Of a stretch of DNA of 64,000 nucleotides, positions 11,171 through 21,926 are shown piece after piece (the stretch's first letter is position 1; every line of letters starts with the position of its first letter). The notes beneath the pieces were generated by a model. It saw only the letters and a list, made by a program, of their open reading frames with translations. It was not told the origin of the DNA and made no database searches. The stretch comes from Exophiala sp. HKRS030. Its lineage: Eukaryota > Ascomycota > Eurotiomycetes > Chaetothyriales > Herpotrichiellaceae. A program made the position numbers and the translations under genes. The stretch spans positions 62,001 to 126,000 of the forward strand of contig JAHWDD010000013.1 of NCBI GenBank assembly GCA_023897205.1, written 5' to 3'.

Positions 11171-12748
11171 ATGTCAGTTCCTTTGACCAACGGAACGACC
11201 TCATTTTGGAGGACTGAGCCGGATGAGCTTGACAGCTTTCGCTCGAGCGAGACGCTCCCAGATTCCTGTGACATCGTCGTTATCGGTGCAGGATATGCTG
11301 GTTCATCGGTGGTTCACCATATCCTCCAGGGGTGCAGTGACAAAGCCACGCCGTCAATATTGATCTTGGAAGCACGGCAAGCATGCTCTGGGGCTACTGG
11401 ACGAAACGGTAACTTATAATCTGCTGCATGAATGATTTCAACAATCAACTCACGCATACAGGTGGTCATATGAAGCCAGATCCATATAACTCCATCAGCA
11501 GATTAGCTGCTGAGCATGGCATCGAAGCCGCTCGCGAGGTCGCAGAATTTGAGGCCAGCCATGTGACTACCATCAAGGACGTGGTAGACCGCGAAGGCAT
11601 CGAATGCGAATATGTTGTCACCAACGCGATAGATGTGCAACTCAACGCCGATCACTGCAAAACCATGAAGGCTAACTACGACCACCTCGTTCACGAAGGC
11701 TGCCGACCAACTCAGGATACTGAGTTCGTGGCAAAACCCGGTGCTGAGCAGGTAAGCATACCGCAAGTCCCGTCGAAAGTGTACTGACGTTCCGTGATAT
11801 AAGCGCTCTGGCGTTATTGGGGCGGAAGGGTGTTTCATCTATCCTGCCGGGCATATGTGGCCCTATAAGTTCGTCTTGCACCTCCTAAGACGGGCTCTGG
11901 CCAGCGGTCATGTCACGCTCCATACTCATACTCCCGTTGTGAATGTGGAAAGAAGTACGAAGAGCTACAGCTCCCACTCATGGATTGTCAATACGCCACG
12001 TGGACGAGTAGCTGCTCGGAAAGTGGTTTACGCTACGAACGGCTACACACCATCGCTACTGCCCCAGTACAGAGACGCCATAGTCCCAGTCCGAGGGACC
12101 TGTAGCCGAATTGTTGTGCCAAAGAACTCCGGCGCTCCCCGGCTCACCAGTACCTACACTATCCGATGGAATACTTGGGACTACGACTATCTGGTACCGC
12201 GTGAGGACGGCAGCATTGTCGTGGGAGGAGCACGATCCTCATTTGTGCACCGACTAGGAGATTGGTATAATGTCACTGACGATGGGCAAGTACTGGAATC
12301 TGCTGCCAAGTATTTCGACGGTTACATGCAGAGGACATTCAGTGGCTGGGAGGACAGTGGCGCCTACACTGACCGTGTTTGGACTGGCAGTATGTTATTT
12401 CCATTTCCTATCTGCGCTTCTTCTTCTTTTGTGTCACTGATTGAAATCATGCTGACAATGATTTTAGTAATGGGATACTCCATGGACGGTTTGCCTCATG
12501 TCGGTGCAGTGCCAGGTACTCAGGGCAAATTCATTATGGCTGGATTCACAGGCCACGGGATGCCCCAGATATTTCTATCTGCTGCTGGCTTGGCCCAGAT
12601 GGTATTGAATGATATCTCATTTGAACAGACCAAATTACCACGATTATTCAAAGCAAGGGCAGAAAGACTATTTCGACGGGAGGAAAACAGACATCTAGAT
12701 GCCTTGAACCTCACCTCGCGTGAGTCTGAAACTCGAGCACGTCTCTAG
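11171..12748 (+). CDS. FAD-dependent oxidoreductase (DAO family)
   Basis: Four exons (11171-11408, 11462-11751, 11804-12389, 12468-12748) give 464 residues. The dinucleotide-binding motif DIVVIGAGYAGSS sits near residue 35, followed by GATGRNGGHMKPDPY, a block typical of fungal DAO-family oxidases. Later blocks are EGCFIYPAGHMWPYKFV, VVYATNGYTPSLLP (second FAD contact), and a C-terminal FTGHGMPQIFLSAAGLAQMV that closes over the flavin. The family oxidises amino groups of amino acids or related amines, releasing H2O2. No signal peptide is visible. Neighbourhood with an amino-acid permease suggests use of a nitrogen compound, but this is inference. Introns are GT-AG; the third exon follows an AAG acceptor. 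Confidence 0.87.
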
Positions 12749-12839
12749 TTTATCCATATAAACCCTCTTAGGCATATGCAATAGAATAGAAAAGCATTGT
12801 TAGTGGATAAACCTCACGGTGTATATCTGGTCGGTGGTT

Positions 12840-14794
12840 CTAACTTCTACGGCTGTACTGATGGAACTTTTCCGAGAGCTTCACCATAGCGTCCAGGAGG
12901 ATACTATCATCAACAGATCGCTTCGTCGTACTCGATACTGTGCCATTGATGCCAAGGGGAGCAAATGCTTGCTTCCACGTCTGGTTGGAGAAGAGCGGGA
13001 CATCAGGTTCACAGACCGTTCCAGGTGCCGGCAGAGCTCCTGTGTTGAAATATTCTCGGACGAGTTTGGCTGTGCACAGTGAAGGCTGGGCCAAGGTACA
13101 ATGCTATGAGTGGTCAGCAAAAAGTCTTCCTCAACATGAGCAGAACATACACCATAACCATTCTGTTGAAGCAACGCGCTTCCGCCGAACACTTCGTTGT
13201 TGTATTGAGCGGAAACCAAAGGGGTAACAGGATCGTAGCTGTTGCCAATTATGAGGAGAGGACTCTTGGTTTCGGCGTTCCATGGACCTGCATAAACTTC
13301 CTTCGCCTTCATTTGCCAAGGTGCGCATGATAAAGTGTTGATAAGGCCGAAATCCAATCCACCCCATTGACTCGTAGCGACCACGGCGTCTTTGTACTCG
13401 TTCATGTCCATGATAGATTTAGCTCTGTAAGCAGCGTCTCCGCAACTGATGCCGAGAATAGCGTCTGGTGTGTCCCTGTCATCTGCGCCACCGGATGCCT
13501 TTTTCAGTAAACCAACATACCCAGTGTAGTTACCTTGAATCAGCCGAGTGAGAAGTTTTGCCTGGGACCGCCATTTTGCTGGGCTGTACATTGAGGAGAA
13601 CATTTTGTTTTTCACGTCGGTGTATGTGATAGTGGTGCTGCTTTCGTTAAGCGTGACCACCACCGGGCTGTATCGTAGGGACTCCAGAGCACTATTGACA
13701 AGGCCGGCGATGGCTTCAGAGGTGTTGGCCAATTGTGCAAGTTCGCAATTCTGTGGTGCAGAGGCGCATCCATCATAGAAGCCTTGCACAACCCCATCTA
13801 GACTTTCCATTGACTGCTTGTTGCTGTACGATAATCAGCTATGGCATAACGGACCAGAACAGGGACGAATTACTCTCCAGACCAGTACTCCTCCACATTC
13901 ACATTTCCGTCGAGGATGACTTTATCTACCTTTTCCGGAAACATAAGGGAAAAGGTTGCACCCAGAGCAGTTCCATACGAAAATCCTAGGAATCCCATGT
14001 TAGAACTAAGCCAATTGTAACAGCAGAACTGCTTACCCCAGTATCGAAGAAGGCCATCTTCTCCAAGAGCATCGACAATGCGTTCCATGTCTCGGGCTAC
14101 GAATGCCGTTCCCAGCAAGCCTCCGATCTCAGCATTGGTCTCCAGGCACTGCGCCGCAACGACTTGCGATGCCGCAAAATCTGCCCCCAATGCGATGTCG
14201 GACGAATTGCCGAGATTTTGTTCCGGAGACAGGAGTAGCCGCTCAATAGCAGAGTTGTTATAACAATCGAAGCGAAGCGTGTACCCAGTACCACTGTTTT
14301 CAGGTCAGAATGTCTATTGAAGTCATGCAGCATCAGTCTTCGAAGCGACTTACCGTGGATCAAATCCGATTAGATCGAAATTGCCACCGAGAATACTGCA
14401 ACCTATGGATCAGACTTTGACTAATACAAGGGGAAACCGAAGCGCACGTTTGGAATTGATCACCACCGTCTATGTTGAAGCTTGCTCCGCCAGATCCTGG
14501 GCCTCCTGGGTTAAACAGGATGCTCCCTTTCGCAGGTTGATTGGTGGCATTAACTTTGGTCAAAGTCAGGATGAGAGTTTCCGATGATTGAGGGTCGCTA
14601 TAGTCCAATGGCACCGTGAAATTGGCACAGCTGAACCCGACATCGGTTTCAAATCCAAGGTAATCACAATCAGAACTCCATTGAATTTGATTGTCTGTGC
14701 CATTGGTGTTCAACCCAGCATTGCGGGGTGAAGGCTGAGGTCGAGCAAGGACTTGCTGGGCGATGAACGGCAGGAAAATGATTATGGACAGCAT
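12840..14794 (-). CDS. Secreted alpha/beta-hydrolase peptidase with TAP-like C-terminal domain
   Basis: Six exons on the minus strand (14794-14448, 14395-14354, 14293-14037, 13985-13874, 13823-13151, 13103-12840) give 564 residues. An N-terminal signal peptide (MLSIIIFLPFIAQQVLA) is followed by PLDYSDP, the oxyanion strand GSILFNPGGPGSGG and LIGFDPRGTGYT. Splicing exon 3 to 4 builds the nucleophile elbow GFSYGT (Ser), the catalytic Asp lies in GNSYDPVTPL, and the His appears in NGYGHCTLAQPS, where the last splice restores the TAP-like domain. Several NxT/S sequons and cysteines fit secretion. Relatives are tripeptidyl or prolyl aminopeptidase-like exo-peptidases; substrate is not determinable. 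The second exon is only 42 nt. All phases close and the triad is complete. Confidence 0.87.
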
Positions 14795-15306
14795 GGCTTC
14801 TGCGGGAAAGTATTGGCTCTCTCGACGAGAAAATGGATTGATACTGTTTACGAACTTGGTCTGGGGCTTTATCGAGGAGCTTTAAACTTATATCGTGGCT
14901 GCTAAATGCCTATGGCTTCACGATCACATTTTTCCTCCCGGCAAAGCCACGCAAGACTAACGACACAGACGCACGCACTGTAACTCCTTAATCGTCTTTC
15001 AATCGAAACAAAGCTCCTTGATGGTAGGAAGTTACGTTGACACTACTCGTTTTACTATCGATTACATATCGACGTAACAGGATTCCGCCAAGGGTCTGGA
15101 ATGGTGCGCGGACCATCACGTACACCAAAAATATCAACCAGAGGTGAGGTGCTTTGACCTATCATCAGCACAGGCCAAAAGCAGCATGGACATAACAAAA
15201 TGCGGAACACTATCGATTTAAAATCAGTTTTCGGCAGAACATGTAGCTTGCGAGTGCCGTTGCGAAAGCCACGAACACATGTTCGTGCTACCATCAAGCG
15301 CTATAT
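14795..15306. other. Intergenic, promoter of the secreted peptidase
   Basis: No gene seen. The left side is the 5' flank of the peptidase gene (minus strand); the right side is the 3' flank of the SDR gene. Confidence 0.5.
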
Positions 15307-16287
15307 CTACATTGGAACACCGTTCAACAGCACTTTCAAAAGTTTTGAGTCCGAAATCTCGTCCGCACGAGCCGTTAGTTCGTCCACGTCCCAATTAACC
15401 CAGACAAATTTTCCTTTGAGGAAGCCGGCTTCCGGGGATGCAAGCCAAAGATGAAATCGAGCGGGAAGCTCGACTGGAACGACGTTAGCTAAACCAGTAT
15501 TCGCTCTTCTTCCGACGAAGAAGAGGATAAGAACGAATGTTCACTTACCTTCATCTTGGCCCTCAAATCCGCTGCCAGCGTTTAACTCGCTGGTCACGAC
15601 GCCAGGCTGGACATTGATGATGCGAAGATTGGGGTTTTCGGCCTGGAGGTAATCGAACATCTTGGTGTTTGCTAGCTTGGTGGTAGCATAGAGCCACAGC
15701 TGAGGCAACGGATCGATATGCGCAATGCCGGAGGAGATGTTCAAGACTGTGGCATCAGCGGCTAACAGCGGCATCATGGCTTGAATTGTGTTGAACGCGG
15801 AACCAGTGTTCATTTCCAGGCCTTTGTGAAAGTCCTCTTCGAGGTACCCGGCCACCGCGCCGACCTTGGGCATGATGCCGGCGTTGCTAATAAAGACGTT
15901 GATCTTCGTCGAGTTACCGTCCATGGCCAGCTGGCTAAGCGCACTAGTAAAGGCGGTGTCGACTGCGGCCCGTTTGCTCAAGTCGACGCTCTCGAACACC
16001 ACGCGGGTGGTGCCTTCCGGGTTGGCTGCGCGAATCTCGTCGGCTGCCGATGTCAGCCGTTCCAGACGTCGCCCAAAAATAGCAATGGCTCTGGCTCCTG
16101 CCTGTGCGAAAGCGATGGCTGTGGCCTTGCCTATCCCCGTGCCACCGCCTGTTATGAAGATGACTCTTCCGGCGGCGTTGAGTTCGGGTCGGTCTGGAGA
16201 GATCCGGGCGTACGGTTTAATGTGCCAGGTCTTGGTGAATGACTTGAAAAACTCGTTGCCCTGGTAAGGATCAATGTAGACACCCAT
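15307..16287 (-). CDS. Short-chain dehydrogenase/reductase
   Basis: Two exons (16287-15549 and 15488-15307) give 306 residues. The NAD(P)-binding motif TGGGTGIG is at residues 46-53, the NAG motif near 135-137, the catalytic Ser at about 185, and YATTK (Tyr 200, Lys 204) completes the active site; this is the classical SDR pattern. FGRR after the second beta strand suggests NADP preference. The first ~40 residues precede the Rossmann fold and are longer than in minimal SDRs. The second exon adds about 60 residues (VELPARFHLWLASPEAGFLKG), a block typical of fungal SDRs of this type, which supports the intron. Same strand as the peptidase and the regulator on each side; no shared pathway is evident. 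Confidence 0.88.
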
Positions 16288-16865
16288 GGCTTAGGCTTGG
16301 GACTTGTCGAGCCGCTCTTGAAATGTGATAATACTGTACTTCCCCGTGACTAATTCTTCGACCTTACACTTCGATGGGTATTTTGCCTTTGCCTATGAAA
16401 TTTATCTAGCATCGGAGCAGATGTCACACAAGTTATATAATCTCAGGTGCATCTTCACTGAGTGCCCATCTATTTCGTAAGATTGATAATCAGTATACTG
16501 AGGTACATAGGGAATAGACACGTTATTCTAGAAATAGGTGTGTAACTGGGCGGCATCAATGCTGCGGTCTGGTGGTAGTTGGCCTCCGCGGATGCTGAAG
16601 AGCCTGAAGTAACCTCCGTAAAGTGGACATTAATAAATCCATATTTACAAAGCACGGAGGCGAAAATGGCGCGGCAAAGAGCTCTCTATATCAGATCAGC
16701 AATCGTGGCGCACATGGCTAAGCTCGCTTATGATATCTGGACTTTTAAGACTTCTAAGAGATTTAAGCGGATTCAAATCGATAGATTCTCCTTAATAGCT
16801 ATAGGCTAGAGGTTTCAACACAGGAACTGCCCACGTTTGCTTCCGACATTAAACATACATAACTG
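16288..16865. other. Intergenic, promoter of the SDR gene
   Basis: No gene seen. The stretch lies between the SDR start and the 3' end of the Zn2Cys6 gene, both on the minus strand. Confidence 0.5.
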
Positions 16866-18840
16866 CTATATCTCAAACCCAAGCCCATTATAGTGCCATG
16901 CGGGATCTAGAAAGTTTGGCTCAGAGTTACGATCGTTAGCTGCCATCATAATGTAATGGCGCTTTTGCTGAGTATTTCGATGTAACTCGGCGCACGTATT
17001 ATGGAATGAACGTAGATTCGTATAATTGGTCTCGTCGACAATGCTGGCAAGCATCCCTAGAGCAATGTCGACGAGTTGACTGTCCAAAGACGCCATGTCA
17101 TGCTGAGGATCGTGCATGCTGTTCGCCGTTAGTACCATCATGGCTGTCATGTATGAACACCCTGTGATCCTGCAGACTGTCAGTTGAAATATAATGGCGA
17201 GTAGTTATCAAATCAAACAAACACGGGAGAGTTTGGTAAAAGATCGTAATCGCAGTCCGCACTTACCAAAAGTTCCAGCGATCCATGGATCCCAACTGTT
17301 CGAATAAGACTAGTAAACGACGACTCTCGTCGACCAATGAGCTCCATCGAGGTGGAAGGAGGGGCACTGTTCCTTCTTTGTCGTATTTCTGCAGACTCGT
17401 TATCCACTCGGCGTTCCAAGCGTGTGCTTGATTGATCATAGTCGTGCACATCAGACTGGTGGCGTCCAAAGTGCCGAGGAACCTCAATGCACTAGGAGAT
17501 AGCCTCTGCAGTGCGTCGACTCCGCGGAATTGCAATGGAATGGAGGTTTTCCACTGTTCAAGAGCTTTTGACACACTGTTCAAAGCGTGCGACCGTTCCT
17601 CAAGACTGCGTTTCTGTGAAGCTGTCGAGTATAAGTAATCGTAGACGCCACCCTCAATGACCGCCAAGTGGATGCGAGTGACAAAGTAATCCATCTTGAA
17701 GGCACCATCAATGGTGGAGATCATCCCGGTACCGAGGCCATCGTCTCCATCGGTCTGATCACTGTTGAATTGGTCTTTTTGCGTTTGAACCGGGCAAGGC
17801 AGGTCAAGGTCGATGTCGTCGTCACGTTGAATGGACGGTTGTTTCGCGCGCAGGCTGATATTCTTATCCAGGATGTATGCTAGCCAGAAAACGCGTGCGC
17901 ATTGTCCTGCCACTGTGGCGTCCAAGTGTGCGGCAGAGGTGCGATTGTGAAGGCCAATCTTATGGGCAAGACGCATCGTTGTGGAGATCAATATCAGTGC
18001 GGGCTTCAGATCCTTTGCTCCTTGCAAAAGCATCACCATGCCCACCAAGACCTGGATATTTAGCAACTTAGTTTCATCCAACACGATTTCCGACAATACG
18101 GACTGCGCTCTGACAAGATATTCCATTGCACAATTGATATTGCCGCGGTCAGTGAGCCAGTGCCGGTGCGCGAGGGCTACCACTATGTTTATAGCGGCCC
18201 AGGAAACCGGGTCCCGAGATCGTGCGTCGAGGTTGTACGTAGTATGGAGGAGACGGAGGAGAGATTCGGCGTGGAATAGCGGCAGTACAGTATTGAAGTT
18301 TTCCAGGAATAAGTGGACCACAGGCAGAATCTGCTGTAGAGGTGGGAGATCCAGCGCCCGTGAAGACCTGGTGCAATCCGTACTTCCTTCCTCGTTTGTC
18401 ATCATTGGCATCGGCATAGTTACGACGGGCGACGGGGTCGGCGTCGGCTCCTGCAGCTCACGCTGAGCATCGGGGTTCCTCTCATCGCTTTTTGAACGCT
18501 CGGAGAACTGTTGAATCTGGGATTCTAGGTGTCGAACACGAGCGTGCAAGTCGGTAGGATTTTCCTCGTTCGGCTTCACGACTTTTCTGCGCTTCGGCCG
18601 GGATTTACGGCTTGGGGCCGCATAAGTACAGTCTCTTGCATAAGTGATGCAGTGTGAGCATCGAGGCTTTTGTGTGTCGCATTTGATCTTGCGCATGTAG
18701 CAAAAGTCGCATGACTTGATTCGTTTGTCAGACAGTGTTACATGTCACTAGTATGGTAGATCAATATTTGGAGTTGGATTGGTACTCCGTACCTTTCTAG
18801 GTATTTTATTTTTTGGCCCTTCCATCATTGCAGGCAGCAT
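16866..18840 (-). CDS. Zn2Cys6 transcription factor with fungal-specific TF domain
   Basis: Three exons (18840-18793, 18714-17267, 17169-16866) give 599 residues. Exon 1 encodes 16 residues ending in KNKIPRK; joined through an AAG acceptor it gives a zinc cluster with Cys at about 18, 21, 28, 35, 38 and 45 (x2, x6, x6, x2, x6). A basic linker (SRKSRPKRRKVVK) and a short heptad region (RVRHLESQIQQF) follow, suiting dimer formation. The middle holds the fungal_trans domain (ILPVVHLFLENFNTVLPLFHAESLLRLL, ARVFWLAYILDKNISL). The last intron adds a 101-residue C-terminus. The exon-1 assignment is inference: without it there is no ATG before the zinc cluster. Targets are unknown. Confidence 0.82.
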
Positions 18841-20172
18841 CAATCCAGGCAGGTGAAATAGATGTTCACATAAACTGAGCTTGCAGCAATTTTCTGAATG
18901 TCACTGTCGCAGACGGTCAATAAAAGGCGTCCTTCTCGGACAGCCTCCGCGGAACCTGTCTCCTGAGTCTGCGAAGCCACTGCTGACAAACACGAATCGA
19001 CTGGGTTGGAGAGCATAGACCAAGCGTAATGTGATGCATTGATCCAGCGGACAAACGCCCAGGAATTGCGGAGTTCTCCCACAACACGGAGTACTGCTGG
19101 TGAATCTGATCATGTTCAGGTAATCTCACACGAGAGCCACAAAGATCAGAGAAAAAGACATACGGTCTAGTAGAGCCTGGTGGAGAGGCTGTTTGATGTA
19201 TATAGAGATGCAGATGCCCTATCACAGGTCTCCCGCCTCATGAAATGCATGGAATGCGACAGTCTCATTTTGTTTGTGAAAGTTTTGTCCCTCGGGCAAC
19301 ATTGGGTATTGTATCTCGGTTGGCTTCTATTGCACGTCAGCCACTCTCCAGAGTGGTCTCGTAGTTCTCAGAGTGCTGTTATCGCTTCCACTTGTGAATT
19401 TTCGTACGTTGCTAGCTTGATATGCGAATGAGCAATCGAGCTTGTCAGGCGCGTAAACGCGATCGTTGCAAGGTGGCTCGTGTGCAACGCCTGCAATGCT
19501 GCCATTAGTTAAGCATTGGCTACGCCGGTAACAAGGGCGACAACCGGAGAATCCACTATTCTTCCCCGGAAGGCCGCAGTCACGACGCCTAAAGGCTGCC
19601 GTGAGTGACAAACCTGCGGACGAGTAAAGCTTGGCTCTTCGGTTGTTGATCTTCAACTTTTTAGAGGTCGCAAACTACAGTAGTTGGACCAAGAGTGTCC
19701 TTTTGTTCGGGCACATTAAGACCAACATCAAGATCAAGATGTTGTACCGCTCTTCTAGATTCAAGCTTCTAGTCATGATGTCTAGACGTACAATTCGGGA
19801 GCCTGGACAGCCAATCGATAGCGTGATTATGATCATTCATTGACTTCGGCCCCGAAACTTCTCGGACCCGAGCCTTTTAACCCTCTGAAACTCTAGAATA
19901 TTGACGCCTGATGTATTGATTCAGGCAGCGTTTGTGAGTTGAACCGACTCAGGCATCCATAATTATATGAAAAAAGGGACCAACCCCCCTTTCTGGCTTT
20001 ATTCTCTACAACTATTTGGCATCGCCTGTATCTTTGAGACCTTCGTCGGCTAGAGTGTCTCGGTGCGGCGTCAGGCTACCGTCGAAGATAAAGTGCAAGG
20101 AAGCCCTTGCATAGGTCATTTCGCTGGTCACTAGCTCAGATTTCTTCTGGCAAAGTGTGCAGACAACAAATC
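18841..20172. other. Intergenic stretch, no supported gene
   Basis: Long gap between the divergent Zn2Cys6 gene (minus) and the FAD monooxygenase (plus). Open frames exist on the minus strand (18840-19082, 18917-19225, 19327-19656) but none shows a recognisable domain. A short plus-strand stretch at 19430-19475 reads a Cys/Arg-rich peptide faintly like half a zinc cluster, without the needed cysteine spacing. Promoters of both flanking genes must lie here. Confidence 0.4.
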
Positions 20173-21492
20173 ATGGCGCGTCTTCGCGTCCTTATCGTCG
20201 GCGCTGGTATCGCTGGGAATGCCCTCGCCTACTGGCTCGCCAAGCAACATCACACTGTGACAGTCATCGAACGGCACCACTGTCTTCGCGTTAATGGCCT
20301 GCAACTGGATCTTCGTGGGCACGGTATCGAAGTGATGAGGCTGATGGGTCTAGAGGAAGCTGTGCGTGCCAAATGTGTTCCTGAGGAAGGCATGGGACTC
20401 GTGGATACGACAGGCAAGAAGAGGGCATTCTTCCCTGCAAATCGATCGGGGAAGGGTGCGCAGACGATTACAAGCGAGTTTGAAATCATGAGAGGTGACC
20501 TATGTCAGCTTTTGGCGGATGCTGCCGAGCTGGAAGGGGCGAAGTACCAGTTTTCGACCGGGATTGAGGGCTACATGGAGAAAGGAAGAAACGTGGAGGT
20601 TAAGCTGACGGATGGGTCGATGCTGGAGGTGGACCTTCTCGTTGGATGCGATGGGAGCAGTTCGAAAGTCAGACGATTGATGTCCGGAGGCGGGAATCTT
20701 CCACGTGGCGGAGAAGACGCGGCACTCGTCGAACTCCCAGAAAGGATAGCCTACTTCACGATGAAGGAACCCATCCAAGAGGGTGAGAAGTTTGAGGGCT
20801 GGGGATGTGCCTTTCCTGGACCTGGAAAACGGGTAATCCTGATCAGACGCCACAAACCAGATCTCGTCCAAGTGTATCTGCTTGCGAATGAGCCACCCGG
20901 TTCCAATGGACCTTTAAGCAAAGTGAAGCGAGGAGATGTGAAGGCGGAGAAAGCAGTCTTTGTCGAGTTATTTCGAGATTGTGGCTGGCGTGCCCCTGAT
21001 GCAGTAAAAGCTCTGGAAACTGCAGCGGAAGACTTCTACTGCCAGCACACCGGCGCGGTCAAATTGAATAGCTGGTCTCGAGGGCACGTCACACTAGTCG
21101 GGGATGCTGGGTACGCTTGTCCTCCAGACGGATTCGGCACATCTATGGCAATGGTTGGCGCATACGTTCTCGGTGGAGAAATCAACCGTGCATATCTCAA
21201 CAAAGGAGAGAATGACAACAGTGCAGAACCCGAAAGCAGAAATATAGTCTCCGATGCCCTGAGGGCATACGAAGATACCTTCGGTCCATGCATGAAGCCA
21301 ATAGTTAAGGGATATTCAGCTGAGCCTGGAATTTTTGAAAAAATTCCCTGGACGCCCTTCACACTTGGCGTGGCCACCAACGCTTTCAGCATCGCATCAT
21401 ATCTCCGGCTAGATAAGCTAGCTGTGAAATTCATGCCTAATGAGAAAGGGAACTGGAAATTGCCTTCCTATGGTGGATTGGAAAAGGTCTGA
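20173..21492 (+). CDS. FAD-dependent monooxygenase, TetX-like
   Basis: Intron-free gene of 439 residues. The reading frame is open upstream to 20107, but the ATG at 20173 (MARLRVLIVGAGIAG) places the GxGxxG motif directly at the N-terminus, as in the family. Other marks are the Arg-containing LDLRGHGIEVMRLMGL segment, the DG motif in LLVGCDGSSSKVR, and the second FAD motif VGDAGYACPPDGFGTSMAMVGAYVLGGEI. These are class A flavin hydroxylases related to tetracycline-inactivating TetX and to many fungal polyketide or indole hydroxylases. It is convergent with the MFS exporter (434 bp apart), a common pairing for modification plus export of a small molecule; the substrate is unknown. Confidence 0.88.
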   Translation: MARLRVLIVGAGIAGNALAYWLAKQHHTVTVIERHHCLRVNGLQLDLRGHGIEVMRLMGLEEAVRAKCVPEEGMGLVDTTGKKRAFFPANRSGKGAQTITSEFEIMRGDLCQLLADAAELEGAKYQFSTGIEGYMEKGRNVEVKLTDGSMLEVDLLVGCDGSSSKVRRLMSGGGNLPRGGEDAALVELPERIAYFTMKEPIQEGEKFEGWGCAFPGPGKRVILIRRHKPDLVQVYLLANEPPGSNGPLSKVKRGDVKAEKAVFVELFRDCGWRAPDAVKALETAAEDFYCQHTGAVKLNSWSRGHVTLVGDAGYACPPDGFGTSMAMVGAYVLGGEINRAYLNKGENDNSAEPESRNIVSDALRAYEDTFGPCMKPIVKGYSAEPGIFEKIPWTPFTLGVATNAFSIASYLRLDKLAVKFMPNEKGNWKLPSYGGLEKV

Positions 21493-21926
21493 GGACATAT
21501 ACACTACTGGCGTTGGAAGAAGAAACTCGCCTCAATTAATTTTTGCTTGCTTGTGTTTCGGGATTGTACAGCAATACTGGCTTCCTGAGCCATTGTCATG
21601 GAACACAGGCATTGGCAGTGTTATCACCATGTCCACCATTGAACATCGATCTTAACACGACAAACAACTACACTAATACCGACGAGACCCAAGCAATGAC
21701 TTTGGATTCCTGAATGATGTATAATACAGCTCTGACTACATCTCTACTCTGTCAGTTATACTGGCAGCAGCACACAGTACGTGGTGCGATCTGGCTATTA
21801 CAGTGATATTTTCTTGAAACGTCCCTAATCCACTAAGGTGACTGAGAGAAGTCGGCACTTGCGGTATGAAAACCTTCAGGCGCCGACAATCGCAGGTATC
21901 GTTGTAACATATAGTCTGCCGCTACC
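21493..21926. other. Convergent 3' intergenic region
   Basis: Lies between the 3' ends of the FAD monooxygenase and the MFS exporter. No gene or clear repeat seen; terminators of both are expected here. Confidence 0.5.

Noticed and set aside
18840..19225. Overlapping minus-strand frames upstream of the second Zn2Cys6 gene
   Set aside because: They do not join in phase to the regulator and match no family I recognise.
19430..19480. Cys/Arg-rich peptide resembling the first half of a Zn2Cys6 cluster
   Set aside because: The second cysteine and the six-residue spacing are missing and a stop follows soon; no regulator domain nearby.
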